Of a DNA stretch of 64,000 bases, positions 47,301 to 59,772 are shown in pieces. How positions within the stretch are numbered: the first letter of the stretch is position 1; each line of letters begins with the position of its first letter. Position numbers and translations under genes: made by a program. Origin of the DNA: Paramacrobiotus metropolitanus (lineage: Eukaryota > Tardigrada > Eutardigrada > Parachela > Macrobiotidae); the NCBI RefSeq assembly GCF_019649055.1, contig NW_026570226.1, positions 2,170,001 to 2,234,000 of the forward strand. The letters run 5' to 3'. Under the pieces are notes generated by a model. That model was not told where the DNA came from, ran no database searches, and saw nothing but the letters and a program-made list of their open reading frames with translations.

Positions 47301-50300
47301 TGACCAAACACCATAAGAAAACGACAAGTTGTGTCATGAGAAGGGCATCCTTATGTGCTACTTGTGAATGGGGGGAAGAAGAGTAGCCTTTTCACACTGG
47401 CTGAGACGTAGAGCGTGTCAAAACCGGTGTGACACTTTTTTTCCAGCGCCCCTTTTATCTCCCTACGCCTTGCCATCCATTGAAGAGGTTATGCTTTCGG
47501 TGTCAGTGGTATATATTGACATTTTTCCCCGCCGGAACATATGCACCCAAAAACCGGCATATTTTATTATATTACCCCCGATGTGTGCACTGTGTACTGT
47601 ATATAAGCAAAAACGCGAATTTTTGTACATTATATTTATGTCGGCATACCATGCGGAAAGCAAATAATCCAGTCTATGATACGTTACGTGAGGCAATATT
47701 TATCTTGCGATACCGATAATTTTCCAGCCCAGGTTTTTGAGTCAAAGAGAGAGAGCAGAACTACTCTCTTATCATAACCGCTATCCGCGCTGACGGAGCA
47801 TGGTCAGCCGCGGTAAATACACGTCGGAGTTGTTTAATGCGGCATATGGAGCGAAATTGTAGAATCAACGTCACCTTAAACAGCGGTTGAGGCGTTGATA
47901 TGACCCAAATATTGACCACACGTGCCGGCGCTGGTACAAAGTGGTTTTTCATCAAAATTCACTCATTTTCGCTCAGGTTGAAAATTAGCACTTTTCTCTC
48001 CGCACGGTGTGATGCGGCGCTGCGCCTGTAATAATAACTGGGCAATGTGGCGCTCGACCGACTGTCGCCGGTGAAGTGTATACGTAATAAAAATGAAAAA
48101 TTGCAGACTACTGTCTTTTTAATCTTTGAGCGAAGTTCCATAAAAACGTGGTAAACATATGACATGGTATATTTTTATCAATGCCGAATGTGTAATTCCA
48201 AATAGCGAAACGTCTGTAACTTTCATAACTAGGACACACCCATTAATTTTTAAAACTTAAATATTATTATATAAGCCAAATTTTTCTTCTTGTCGCTTAT
48301 TAAGAACAAGAACTGAATATTTATTAATAGTTACAAATTTATTTATTTAACGTTTTTGATTTTTGCGTACGACTGAACTGCTTTTTCATCTTGTTAGCAG
48401 GAATTCCAAACAAATACGTTTTGTATCCGTTATTCAAATTATTGAGGTAGAAACTTTAAAGGGGCGTCTGCTTGTGTGAATTATGATGTCTGTATTACAA
48501 AGAAATGAGATATCTTCATAATCTACCTTTTCAAAAAGAGCGCCAACCGCACGTATAACAGCTTTTCCATACATAAGAATAATGTTTCACGCTGTGCGTG
48601 AATACAGTCATTAGAAAGGAATATTTAAAAGGCCATCGTCTAAGAATGCTTGTGTATAATTTATGGTTCGACGTTGATCGTTGCCTGATGAATAATCGCT
48701 CGAGTATTGACCATATGGTGGACATTAGCATGGCCTAGCGCAGCTTCAAACTAAAGATGCCCATAGGGAGCCCTTTTTCCAGCGGAAGTGCACGTACAGC
48801 CTGGGTCTGTATAGAAAAGCGCAGTCTCAAGTACACTTGACTGTTTGATGTATCTTTTCGTATAGCATCACAATTCACAAGGAATATCAGCATAGAGATA
48901 TTCGCTGGAAGACATAATGCGTAATGTCCATATATACTGCCAGCATGTAGCCGAACAGCATTCATTGCCGATCAGCTTAACTAACTTTATTTCTCTCCTC
49001 GATAGAATATCCATACATACCGTAGGGTTGTATCTGTTTAATGAAATTGATGAATAATTAAATATTGACACAGAATGACCAACTGCAAATGGAGAATGAA
49101 TTTACGCAGCGGTCTATATATATTATGGCTGTAGCGCGTATATTTACTGCAGGGACGCTTTTTGATCGATACTGACAGCTTTATCGGTCAGGGCATTTTA
49201 TGCAGATACGCGTACACGCAGACAGGGAAGAAGCAGCAGTCGGGGAATGGTTTTTAAAATTTAAAAAGCAATTCACTCCAATGGCACTGGACAATTGCCG
49301 GGGCCAGACAAAGTATGCCAAAAGAGGGAAAAGTGTAAGAGGCAGAAAATAGGAAATATGAGGACGGAACCGGCAGAATGCTGCTCTGTCTCTCTCTTTC
49401 TCTTTTTCTGCAGCCTGATGAAAATCAACACGAAGACAATACTAATGCAGCCGGCCATCGATCAGAGCAGGTGAAATGAAAGAATTTTTGAGGTTTAGAA
49501 TATAGTACAATATAAACACACATATCTAATATGCTGCATAAGTGAAGTGTTTCGTGCTTTCTGTTTGTTTAATCTCAAGTTTGCCTATCCGGTACGCATA
49601 TATCGGCAAAATGGCCAACCGTTTGCTCCATATATTATTCCTGTTGTCCGTATATATAAGAGGTATGCGAAGCCGGAAGAGATCCAACTGATGGAATATA
49701 TACAGAGATCTTATCACAATGTTGCTGTAGTAGCCAAAAGCCATCCAAAGTGTTTGGTGATTGACCATCAATATCCAATAAAAGCAACCTGATCTGCCGT
49801 TTGGTCAAAACAGGAGAATTTTCATATTATCCCAAGTGTGTGTGTGTGAAACTGACATACAGTACACACGCAGAGAAAGTAGCATAGTAAGGAACATCAT
49901 GGGAATGGTGCATGCCTGTCAGCTAGCAATTGAACCGAAGGGAAGTTCGCCGGGGTCATGGCGCACAGTCCAGTAATATCCACAGAAAATTGCAACTGAA
50001 TCCGACTTCTTCCATCTCGGCAGAAATTTTAGCGTAAATGAACTTTGACTTCGCACATTCTTCCGCACTTGAGGACCTTCGAATTCATTTGAATTTCATT
50101 CTAAAGCATTGCAACTTATAAATAGATTTAGACACTTTCTAAGGCGTGGCATGTCTTATTATCTGGAATTTTTTTACTAGTATGCGGTGTATACAGATTT
50201 GCAATTCCGGATTTTTATTGTTACAAATCGCAGTTGTTTCTGTAACTAAGCAAAAATTTAGCGCTTATGAATCGTCTGATGTGTAATATAAATCATTAAA

Positions 50301-53300
50301 AATTTAAATCTACTCATTCGGTCCCAACTTTTTAAAATGTTGATAAATCGCAAAAGAATAAAAAGTTTTCATTAACAAGGTACAGGTGTTTAATTTTGGA
50401 TAAAAAGCCGCATTCTTACTGAGATATTGAATTGCTGAACAAGTTGGTAATTGTAATCTTGAGTAAATCTGCTTTCGCTGTTCATATCGCAATTATCGGT
50501 TACTATCTACGTCATCCGTTGATACAGTAAAAATAATAGTAATATCGTTGACCAGTGGTAGCGCCGCCAAAAATTGTTTGACTGCCTGTCTAAACATATA
50601 TTTTGATTCGATCAAGCCGGGAATCCCATGATCATCATTGTGTGTAATCGGCACTGGGACTGCCCAACCGGCAACATAATATCTGGCTTTTAATCGATAA
50701 AAACCGGGGGGAAATTGTTGTTTTCGATATCCTGTGGTCAGTGGAATGGAATGCGTGACCAGTGAAAGGGCTCGCTGTAATTCGCCCGATACATAATATT
50801 ATACGCGAAAGTATCTGTATTCTGTGTGCAGAGTAGCCATCCTAAGCCCCTCTTTTCTTCCCCGCAAATTGCGACCTTTTCGGTCAGTAGATCCATGTTT
50901 AAATCGATCCGATTATCCGCTATGTGCGCGTTGTTTACCCCCGCTCGCGCTGCGTCATGCGCAGAATGGAATTTTGAACAGGCTGAAGTTCAGGCTATAC
51001 TTCTGCATGCAACCTTTTGGAAGTTTTAATGCCCGCCAGCTAGTCAGTCGGCGCTGTACTGTTTCAACCGATTCTAATGCTAATCTACAAATCAAAACAG
51101 GACAATTTCGTGTCAGGCTCTTGAAATAATATTTGAATGACAAATTTTGTTACTTACATGTTGTACCAGAGTAACCAACATGACGTATACGTAACCTAAA
51201 AGCTGCACCGCCGCGGTGTCGGTAATGCACTTAGAGAAATTAAAACTTTTGATAGCGAAGATATGCCGTTTATGCATTTTTAAATCAAGTTCCGTATAGA
51301 CTATGGCCGCATTTTTAACGTTTCAATTAAGTGTGCACATATACGTATTAGCTTATATTTTTTGTGGAAATTATTGCTTGTTTAAGAATTCATATTCCAA
51401 AAGAGAACAATTTTAATGTACTTATTTTTACTAAAGTAAAAGGTATAATGGCGGTATATGTGCCAATACATGCTGTTATATGGCCATGCCTAGCACATAA
51501 ATCGGTTCATTATACGGCTGTTTTAATGGGCCTAAACTAGCGATTAATTGTGATTGATGACGATTAGGCAAAGTGCAAATGAAAGCCTCTCATTTTGTCA
51601 CATGCTACTGACGTGTGTGAGAAGGGGGGATTATCAAACCGCCCGTGTCATAGTGCAGTGCAGCAGAGCCCTGTTTTCTCACCAAAATCCCTTCCCCGTG
51701 GCATGTCTGTGTACCCGGTCCCGGCGACACAACACCCTACTTGTGTGTTAGGACAGCCAGTATAAGACCGCCGTTTTGAGAACCGGCAATCAGGGCCAGG
51801 GATGCTTCACCCGCAACAACAGAACCGGATTATTAAATAGCCATTAGGATGCTACGCATCATGAATAAAAACTTGTTCCGATTGCGGTTTTAATACTTAA
51901 CACTTCACTGGTTAGCTACATTAAACTTTAATTTCCATAAAAATATATACGTGTACCAGTTCGGCTGCCCGGTCGGGCAATGGGCCGGGAAATTTTGACA
52001 TGTTAAATCCCTTTGACAATAGATCAAATGTGTGTCAAACACATAAATTTTTTCCACTTACACCCAACTACAAATTACAGCTGACCATCACACAAGGACA
52101 TTCTCAGACATACAATGGAAGGAAAAAATCACAGGATTATCTGTCCATTTTCCGAATAAGTTTCTTTCTGGGTTTATATAAGGAAACAAATAAAATTGAT
52201 GAGTGTATTTATCGTTGCAGGATTATGGAAAAGTCGTTAATGGCCCTATAATTTATGATGTTGTCAATGAAGAAACCACTAGTCCACCGGGAAAAACCAT
52301 CCAGACATTTCAAGTAAGCCGCTTAATGATGCAGTGAAGAAGAAGAGCGCAACGCCGGTCATCTGGCCTAATGAGTTTTCGTCCGCGCGCGCGTCTGTCC
52401 ATGTTATGATAGGCGCATCTGTGCCGCAACGCATATCTGTATATCGAGAGAGAAATTTTCATCTTCTTTATTAAGCCAATTAGTTGACACCTTCCAGACC
52501 ATTAATTCTGATTTATTTCCTGTCCCTAACCAGTACGCTAGTCGGGTATGCCGGTCAGTGAAAATCAATTATTATCCCCGGCGTTCACCGCGGGCTGTTG
52601 TGGTCATTCTGGGCCACATCGTTTGCTTAGTGTATTTCCGGTGTTATCCCATTTAAATGCCAATGATCAGCATTATGCTTCCCTCTTTGCGCGCTCACTG
52701 ACTTTTGTGCCTAATTATTCCACATTTGATTATATATATGTGGCTGTTTGCAGTTGGCTAATCAATTACAAAAGACGCTAGATCAGGATGTGGATAACAG
52801 CGGTGAGGAGGACGATGATGGGGGCTTCAAGCGGCCATCGGTGATACGAGGTAAATACTCCATTGTCTGAGATGGGGATGCGAGCGCGCGATGCCGGTTC
52901 AGTGTGTGTTTCCTCGGGTGACGGCCTATATTATCTCTTCTTCTGTGTATCCCCCCTAATCTTCTATCTTTATCTCACACTACCTATTCAAAATGCATTC
53001 TTCTCACTCCACATGGCCCTCTCTCTCTGACCACTCCACCAGGTATGGGGTCGCCGTTTTAAAACCGGCACAAATTCATTTCCGGTGTAATTGGCTATTT
53101 TTCCCCGGTTTCTCCGCTTCTCTATACATGCCGGCGCCACGAGCGTATTGTCTGACACGCATATCTGGCTTTTCCGCAGCTTCCTCATTCTACCAAGCGG
53201 CACGACATCCGCTGACCCTGTCGACAGCCCGTTGTGCCAGCAGTATCAATGGGACCTGCAGTACACCAGCCAATTTCCAGCGGGTCAACAGTCTGCCGCG

Positions 53301-53772
53301 GCGTGTCTCGCTGAATAAACGCGGCTCACTGCCACCGCCGCCCGCGGAGAGCGGCTACAGTTCCAACTCTTCTTTTATCATTCGCGCCAACCCTATCGCC
53401 TACCCCACCTCCCCCCACCGGGAGCCGGTCACCTCTCTGAGTCCCATGACCCGCAATTACATCGATGCCCTGCAAGTGGGACGGATTTATGCCCTGACAC
53501 CGGTTCCCGGTGGCGGCGCGGGTGCGCAGCCAGTGTATGCGGCTAGTCAGTCGCAACCCAGTAGTCAGGATCAGGACCAAATCTCCAGTCCGTTTTCCAG
53601 TTCGCTCAACATGTCCGCCACGAGCGGCAAATCCACCTTATCCTCATCCATCGGTGCCGGTTTGGAGTTTGATGATTTTCTCCCATCGCCACCGATCGGA
53701 TTGCTTCCCATCCCACCGACACCGCCGCAGTTTGGCGTGTCTCAAGTCGTAGAATACCAATCGCTTTGTTGA
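41382..53772 (+). CDS. Protocadherin-like adhesion receptor, six EC repeats
   Basis: Six exons, 41382-42087 (ATG, MRPLVLCGLYVLS), 44787-46178, 46760-47088, 52221-52313, 52754-52850 and 53180-53772 (TGA), keep phase throughout and give 1069 residues. After a signal peptide come six cadherin repeats with the Ca2+-binding linkers LLDINDNAPVF, VTDANDHAPVF, VDDLNDNPPLI, VGDVNDSPPVF and LDENDNAPEW, and with DxD/DRE motifs (LDRETL, LDREVKDFYAF, LDREKREDYLLEL). The sixth repeat ends without a canonical linker, as expected next to the membrane. A transmembrane helix (VGLPVIVALIVMGLALFG, then VGAICFVVLYR) is split by the exon 2/3 intron. The cytoplasmic tail of about 345 residues is Ser/Pro-rich with a GYDWVFPNS motif, an acidic patch (GEEDDDGG) and no beta-catenin-binding region. 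Six EC repeats and this tail fit non-clustered protocadherins, which mediate homophilic adhesion and signalling. Most of the ectodomain sits in two large exons. Confidence 0.9.
42088..44786 (+). other. Protocadherin intron 1 (2.7 kb)
   Basis: Intron between EC2 and EC3, donor CAAG|GTAAGA and acceptor CTGCAG. No embedded gene was recognised. Overlapping ORFs on both strands near 42870-43270 appear fortuitous. Confidence 0.7.
47089..52220 (+). other. Protocadherin intron 3 (5.1 kb)
   Basis: Long AT-rich intron after the juxtamembrane exon, donor AAT|GTAAGT and acceptor TTGCAG. It contains short CA/GT and CT microsatellite stretches (about 49390 and 49840). No nested gene was recognised, although an ORF near 50826 starts at ATG without further support. 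Confidence 0.7.
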
Positions 53773-55720
53773 AACGGAAGTGCACAATTGTGTCAATAAT
53801 GTTACAAGAATTTGTGTTTTTTGTTAAAATTTTTTAACGGGCATTTATCGTTTGGACCATTTTCGTACGCAATTGCTTCCTGAAGGGTTTCATGGTCAGT
53901 CGGTTGTCACTGTATTCTGGATCTGGTCGGAGAGGAAAATGTTTCTAGTGCACATTTTTTAAAATGTTGATCTGTCTATTTATTATTGGTCACATGTGGC
54001 CAGTTCAGTGCAACATAGCGTGTACAGCGCGAAATGCAGTAAAATTCCCCGTTTTACGATTAATGCGCGTTTTCCGCATGAAATGCTACAAAACCCACAA
54101 AGTTGACAAAATATCTGATCGTACAGTAAAGAGTTACGACAAGCCCAGCACAGCGAAAGAGACCGAATCCAATTTAAAGTGAAAAGGCTGTCCAGAGTAA
54201 TCCTTAGCAGTGCAGTGCGCCCGAATCATTACTGATATCGGTTGTTTCCGTATCCTGCGTTTATAGGTCGCTGATTGCCACCTGAAACACAGAGAGAGCC
54301 GAGAATAAGTGCGCGCGTTATATGAGGAACAACACTGATCCCATACGAAAGTGATGCGGTCAGAATGCGAACGCGTGCATTTTGGCTTCTTCTATTCTGC
54401 ACGATTTCTCAATCTAACGAATTTTTAAAAATCTCTGCTATTATTTTTTTCTACTTCAGTTAAAAGCCCTGCTGGTCAGAAATCCAGTGGTTGATGTCGA
54501 TCGGATTTCGTGCTAGCTCAATCGAAAAAGTAGTCGTTCTGCAAAGTGGTACTAAAATGTGCGCAAGCGTCTAAATTTCCGTAAGATAGCGCATACCTGG
54601 CATACGATTTAGAGACAACCAACTAACTACATAATTTCAACAGTCGGATTTGCGCGAAGTTAATTGGAAATATACAGAAAGATGACCAAATCAGCATAGT
54701 TTTTCCGCATCACTTTCGTACGGGGATCTCACTACGGACTGTGCACTCTCTGGAAATGGTGCAAAAAATTGGGCTTGTTTAGCCAATTTAGCCGGTAATG
54801 GAGCTTCCAATTTGCACTTTAATGGGCACGGAAGCGAGTAATATCAAGCAGCACTGCCTGCCGCTCAGCGGCGTTTAACGAAGTTTGTTAACAGGTAAAT
54901 TCGATTACTTGCACGCCAGGGAAAAATACATTTCACCACCAATGCAGTGCATGTGTCAATCCATAAAACTGTTCTAAATATTTTGTATGCACCGCTATTC
55001 ACGTTTGAAAAGTGGCAATTCATTCGAAAAAAATTCAGCACAACAGAACTTTGGATAACTTTGCCGCAACTTACCGCACGGCGCATAAGTACAGTAATAG
55101 CCATCATATGCAAAAATAATGTATTCACGTATTCTTACGGTTAGCATTTGTGACCGAAATGCAATTAGCGTAGGTACTGTAACTGATTTATACAAAACAA
55201 TATTTACAACTGTAGGTGTATGTAAACTGTAGCGTCAGAAATTGTCTCAGCAATGCTAAGCATAAATTTTCACGCGAAACAAATTACTACTGTATTTGTG
55301 AAGGCAAATGTTCTAGGAAAGAAAACATAAAGAAAGAAAAAAGGAACTGTAAAGAAAAAACCGCGCATTCCATTCGCATACTCACTCGCCTTGAATAATG
55401 TACATCAGATTTAGCGTCACTTATAAACTAACCATTTGCGAATTACACGGAGGGAACCCTATAAAAAATACTACTTATGACCTTAACCAAGTGATATGAA
55501 TTACAAGGTCGAGCTTTGTCATTTGTCAAAAAGCTGTTAGATTCAACGTGGTTTTTGTTAGAACAGAGGAAGCGGCACCTAGAAATGTCCCATCGGTAAA
55601 ACACACAATAATATGATCAAAGCATCGCGTTTCTTTTCTGACAGGAAAAAACCATGATAATTAATTACAATCTAACCTAAAGCTGTACCACTGTGGACTT
55701 AAATATGTAACAAATCGTGA
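53773..55720. other. Convergent intergenic region with a MITE-like element
   Basis: Spacer between the 3' ends of the protocadherin (+) and calponin-like (-) genes. No gene was recognised. The inverted-repeat element at 54337-54728 is listed separately. Confidence 0.45.
54337..54728. mobile_element. Candidate MITE with 23-24-bp terminal inverted repeats
   Basis: The left end (54337-54359) begins GATCCC and continues TACGAAAGTGATGCGG. The right end (54705-54728) is its reverse complement, apart from one substitution and one inserted base. The 392-bp interior has no ORF. Size, TIRs and lack of coding content fit a non-autonomous DNA transposon. No clear target-site duplication is seen, and only one copy is in the window. 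Confidence 0.45.
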
Positions 55721-57282
55721 TTAATTACCGGCATTGACGGCTGACATGAACTGGTGCTGACTGTACTGGACACTGCTGCTGTATTGACGCTGCTGTTGTT
55801 GTTGCGAGCTGTGGTGATGAATCGTCGTCGTCTGCTGTTGCTGCTGGTGGTTTTGCTGTTGATTAAATTGCTGCTGATCATATTGATAGTTTTTGTTGTA
55901 AAACTGCTGGTTTATCTTGTTGGTATCACCGAAACGGCCATCCTGGTCAGCGAAATTCTTTTTGGTTTCCTCCGCGATTTTTGGTCCATATGGTGGAAGA
56001 TCCGGCCGAATTTTCTGCACCTATACATGCACGTATAAATATTAACTGGTTCTTCGAAGATTAATATCACTAACAAAACAAACAATAATCAACACTCGTT
56101 ATCACAGTAACATATCAGAACAGCTACAATAAGCACATAATAATGTGCAGAATCATGAAGAAAGTCATCGTACATATAAGGGCTGTAGAAGGAACGAAAC
56201 TCCTGTTAAACGAAACCGCAGCACTCAGTGTGTATTAATTTAAGCAAGTATTCAGTGTGTATTAATTTAACCAGCACAGCTCACAGGCTGCCACCAAACG
56301 TGTTAGTACATATAATTATTCGTTTACCAAGTTACTGAGAAATAATATTTGTGCCCCAATACGCTCGCGGTATGCTTACGATTTTGCCAAGCTGGCTCAA
56401 GCAGTTGTACACAGCTCCTTAAAACGGAAGACGTTGTCATTAATGATGTGCTGAGTACATTAATTAAATCATGGAGCATAACAAACCGATATCCTGTTTA
56501 TCCCACAAGTCAGTGGTCAGGAACAGATCCACATGGTTAACGCCTAAACGCCGGCAGGCTGCGTTGAACATGCCAAGATTCTCCATCAGCTTGATAGGTC
56601 CACCGGATGTGTTAATTTTTCGTATCAGCTGAGGGTCGATTCGTTGCATAAACCTGCGTGGATACAGTTTCGTGATCAGACTACCAAAGTGAGTTCAACG
56701 AATTTCACCAGGGATTTACTCCAACTGCACTTTTTTATGTAAAACGCGATTCGTGATACATCGGCTGTCAGAATAAAAGAAGTACCATCTAACCGGCATC
56801 GTATTGATTAATTAACAATATTCACAGATTTAAGATCAAGAAACCACAAAAACTCTAGGAATGGCTTTACTAATTTAATTCACAATACTTAACAGTTAAT
56901 GACCACGTAATACAATAAACACATAGTGCGGACTCACTACTTGTAAGTTGTAAGCACCAGAATTACATACTATTTGAAACTGAAGTCAAAAGTTTTAATG
57001 ATATGCAATATTTCTATCATTTTATTTAACGTACATGGAAAACAATTAATTCTATCATTTAGACACTAACGTATTCTGCAAACGCAGCTGTAGAAAACGA
57101 TTTATGTCATTACTTTTTAACATATACGTGATCTCACGATCATTCTGTACCTACCGGCACAGCACTTGACCATCTTTCAATAATTCGTCAAATGGAACAT
57201 TTGCCGGCACCGGCTCCCGTAGTACGCCGAATATCCACTGCAGCGCAGCTTGTTCTTCCGCTAAATCACGGCCACCTCGGAA
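55721..57282 (-). CDS. Calponin/transgelin-like CH-domain protein with Gln-rich tail (5' exon not found)
   Basis: Minus-strand exons 57282-57155, 56653-56487, 56417-56380 and 56030-55721 (TAA) join in phase and form most of a calponin-homology domain: LAEEQAALQWIFGVL, then DGQVLC, then RKINTSGGPIKLMENLGMFN and DLFLTTDLWDKQDIGAVYNC. This matches the KINTSGG-x-KxMENI and VDLFQTVDLYE-xK(D/N)IGxV signatures of transgelin and muscle protein 20, which bind actin filaments. The third exon is only 38 nt and was found by phase and homology. A PPYGPKIAEETKKNF segment resembles the family's LGPKPA linker. The usual calponin repeat (GLQxGxxxGA) is replaced by about 70 residues rich in Gln, Tyr, Asn and His. 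The first exon, encoding the N-terminus, should lie upstream of 57282 but I could not place it. Confidence 0.78.
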
Positions 57283-58094
57283 CTGAAACCCAAAGACTTT
57301 GTAAATTCGGTCATGGAAAATTTAATAATTTTCACTGTACGGGTTCTGACCTTTCTTCCACCAAAAACCGTGGACGACTGTGCCATTTTTTTCAAAATGT
57401 AACGCACCGAGTAAAAAGAACGAAACACAGAAATTTCTTAGCGATGTGTCTGACTATAACCAGATGTGGAATCTCAAAGCAGACAGAAAATACTGAATCG
57501 ATTAAGCAGACAGAACAAGAAAAACGTACACTTGTTTACCTAGGCGCCAGCCAAAAATAATCCCATGAACTTAACTCAGCCTAGTCACCAACTAATATCA
57601 AACAAATTGCCATCCAAAAAAACCAATACCATCACAAGAAATTATAGCGATTCTTATTTCTCATTCACGACAGATTAAAGATTTTGAGTTTACACGACAC
57701 GAGCTGCCGAAAAACATTGTGGAAGATACAAAGAATATAAACAAACGAGATTATCAAGGTTTATAGAATAATAATCTTCCAATGAAAGAAGATATCTCTA
57801 TATTTGGCCGCGATTGGATGCAAAAAAATACTGACGAATCAATTTTAAAGCTACTGAAATCCAACCACATCGACTAAATGCCAATTAAGCAAAACGCGAA
57901 CCGCAAAACTGCTGATACAGATGTTTTCAGTTTTCATTTCAATATGCGGCTGAAAACCACATACCCATAAACTGTTCTCAAGTCAGTCAAACTAACCTAA
58001 CAACATAATGAGAACAACATTATGCTACAGTAATAACAACACTGAGCTAACTAAGAAAAACTAGCCAAAAAGAAATATTATCGTCGGCAGAGTA

Positions 58095-59772
58095 CTATGA
58101 CATTAGGTATTCTTGTTCCAGCTCCAACATGTTTTTGTGAGTCTCATCCATCTGACGTTTCGTATCAGCAATTTCACGTCTCAATGAAATCATGCTAGCC
58201 AGGAGATCGCGAGCAGCGTCATCCAATTTCTTGCAGTTGGAACAACCACGTGGCTTCATGGTCGTCCGCTGCTTCCGCGAGGCACCTTTGGTCACTTCTG
58301 TAGTAAACCGTTCAATGCTATCACAGAATTCGCAATAAGGGCAACACACTCATTGTTAATCAATTCCAAAAGGCTACGAATTCAGTACCATCACCCTGCT
58401 CCATAACACCACAACTAACTGGCCTGTCGGGGCCAAACACCCTCGTCAACTATAATTAACGCTTGCGCTAACATCACTGTTGTCTGCTTCTATCTGTACG
58501 TTCGAATGGTTCAATTAATGGATACCGGGATAGTTTTCGTTTCCACTTTCCACTGTTGTGGATCAAACGGCTAAAACACTTTAAATATTTCCTGTATTTA
58601 ATCGTTACCTTTTTAAATATAAGTCTCGCAAAGCCCTTCACTGCACAATAAAAAAGGACTCATTAGTTATAAAAACTCATCATGCAAAAGACTGAGCTCA
58701 GTAACAGCCTCCATAAACTAAATTGCAAAACTAGACTTAAATTATAAATTATTCCGTATGTCTAAATACGAATTCCAAACACACATGCACATACGCACTC
58801 CAAACACGCTTGTAAAGAGCAATACACAACCGAAATAAAACTTCAAAAACTCGTAAACATACACATTGCAAAGTATGAGCCGTACCTTTCTTTTTCAGTT
58901 TTTCACGAACGACGCGCTGAGCAGCACCCTTCTCCTTGGACACGTTAGTCCGCTTTTTATTGCGGGCAGCCTGTTTGGATGGCAGAGGGTTGCATGGAAC
59001 TGTCGTGTCAGTGATTCCTAGAAAATCGCCGTCACCTGTAATTAAAAATCAATTTATCCTCTAATGTGATAAGGATAAAAAATATTAACGAACATTAAAT
59101 TAATCGAAAATTTTTATAATGCCAGTACCTTTCTTGACTATGACCAGACTCATAACATTAAGACTTCCGTTAGCAGTGCAGCCCTGGGCACCTTTGCACT
59201 TGCGTTCAAGAGTGAGTCGTTGGCGCTCTCGGACAGGCTGCTGGACTGGAGAACTATCTTCGGCATCACCCCGAACGATTCGGCAGACATAACCCTAAAA
59301 AAGCAAATAACGGAATGCAGTTACAGTACCATGGCAAGACGGGCGTAAAAAACAGTCTGTTGCGGCGCTGTTTAGTGAAAGCTTGTACTCAATTAACCAT
59401 GTCGAAACTGCCACTTAACAGACGGTGAATACTGACGTTGAAATCTTAAAACAAAGCAAATTCAAAAGTAAGTTTTAGGCCAATTTTGATTGTTTCTTAC
59501 TTTCCATTCATCACCGAGACGGTCCATGGCGATTTCCTGTCCTACGCGCTGTGCATGCAGAAAGCGAATGCAAAACTCATCTTCTATGTCAAGGAGCATC
59601 TGAGCCCCAGTGGCCGGATACGTGACGTTCAGCTGCAAAACCACGACAAAGATGCTGTAATTTTAATTATGCACAATTCACCGTACCTAGCCTCAATATG
59701 ACCGTACACTCGTACGACGCTCTTCAGTCAGTTTAGAGGAAACAATTAAAGATAATGAAAGTTCACCTTCAT
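58095..59772 (-). CDS. Divergent RPS6 (eS6)-like protein with CxxC/coiled-coil tail
   Basis: Five exons, 59772-59767 (ATG AAG only), 59632-59501, 59294-59129, 59035-58886 and 58297-58095 (TAG), keep frame and give 218 residues (human RPS6 has 249). Residues 1-46 track RPS6 closely (LNVTYPATGAQMLLDIEDE, ending DRLGDEWK at the same length as human). LNVMSLVIVKKG, then GITDTTVP, then SKEKGAAQRVVREKL match the later RPS6 core. Between them about 15 residues are missing, including the conserved KQGFPMKQGV region and much of the basic rRNA-contact segment. The canonical C-terminal helix with kinase sites is replaced by a basic stretch, PRGCSNCKKLDD and a heptad-like helix. It is therefore probably not the ribosomal protein but a neofunctionalised paralogue. 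Exon 1 carries only two codons, as in RPS6 genes with an intron next to the start. A pyrimidine run (TTCCCTTT) lies just upstream. Confidence 0.82.

Noticed and set aside
50826-51029. 67-codon ATG ORF inside protocadherin intron 3
   Set aside because: Isolated, on the same strand, no homology and no splice sites. Chance is sufficient explanation.
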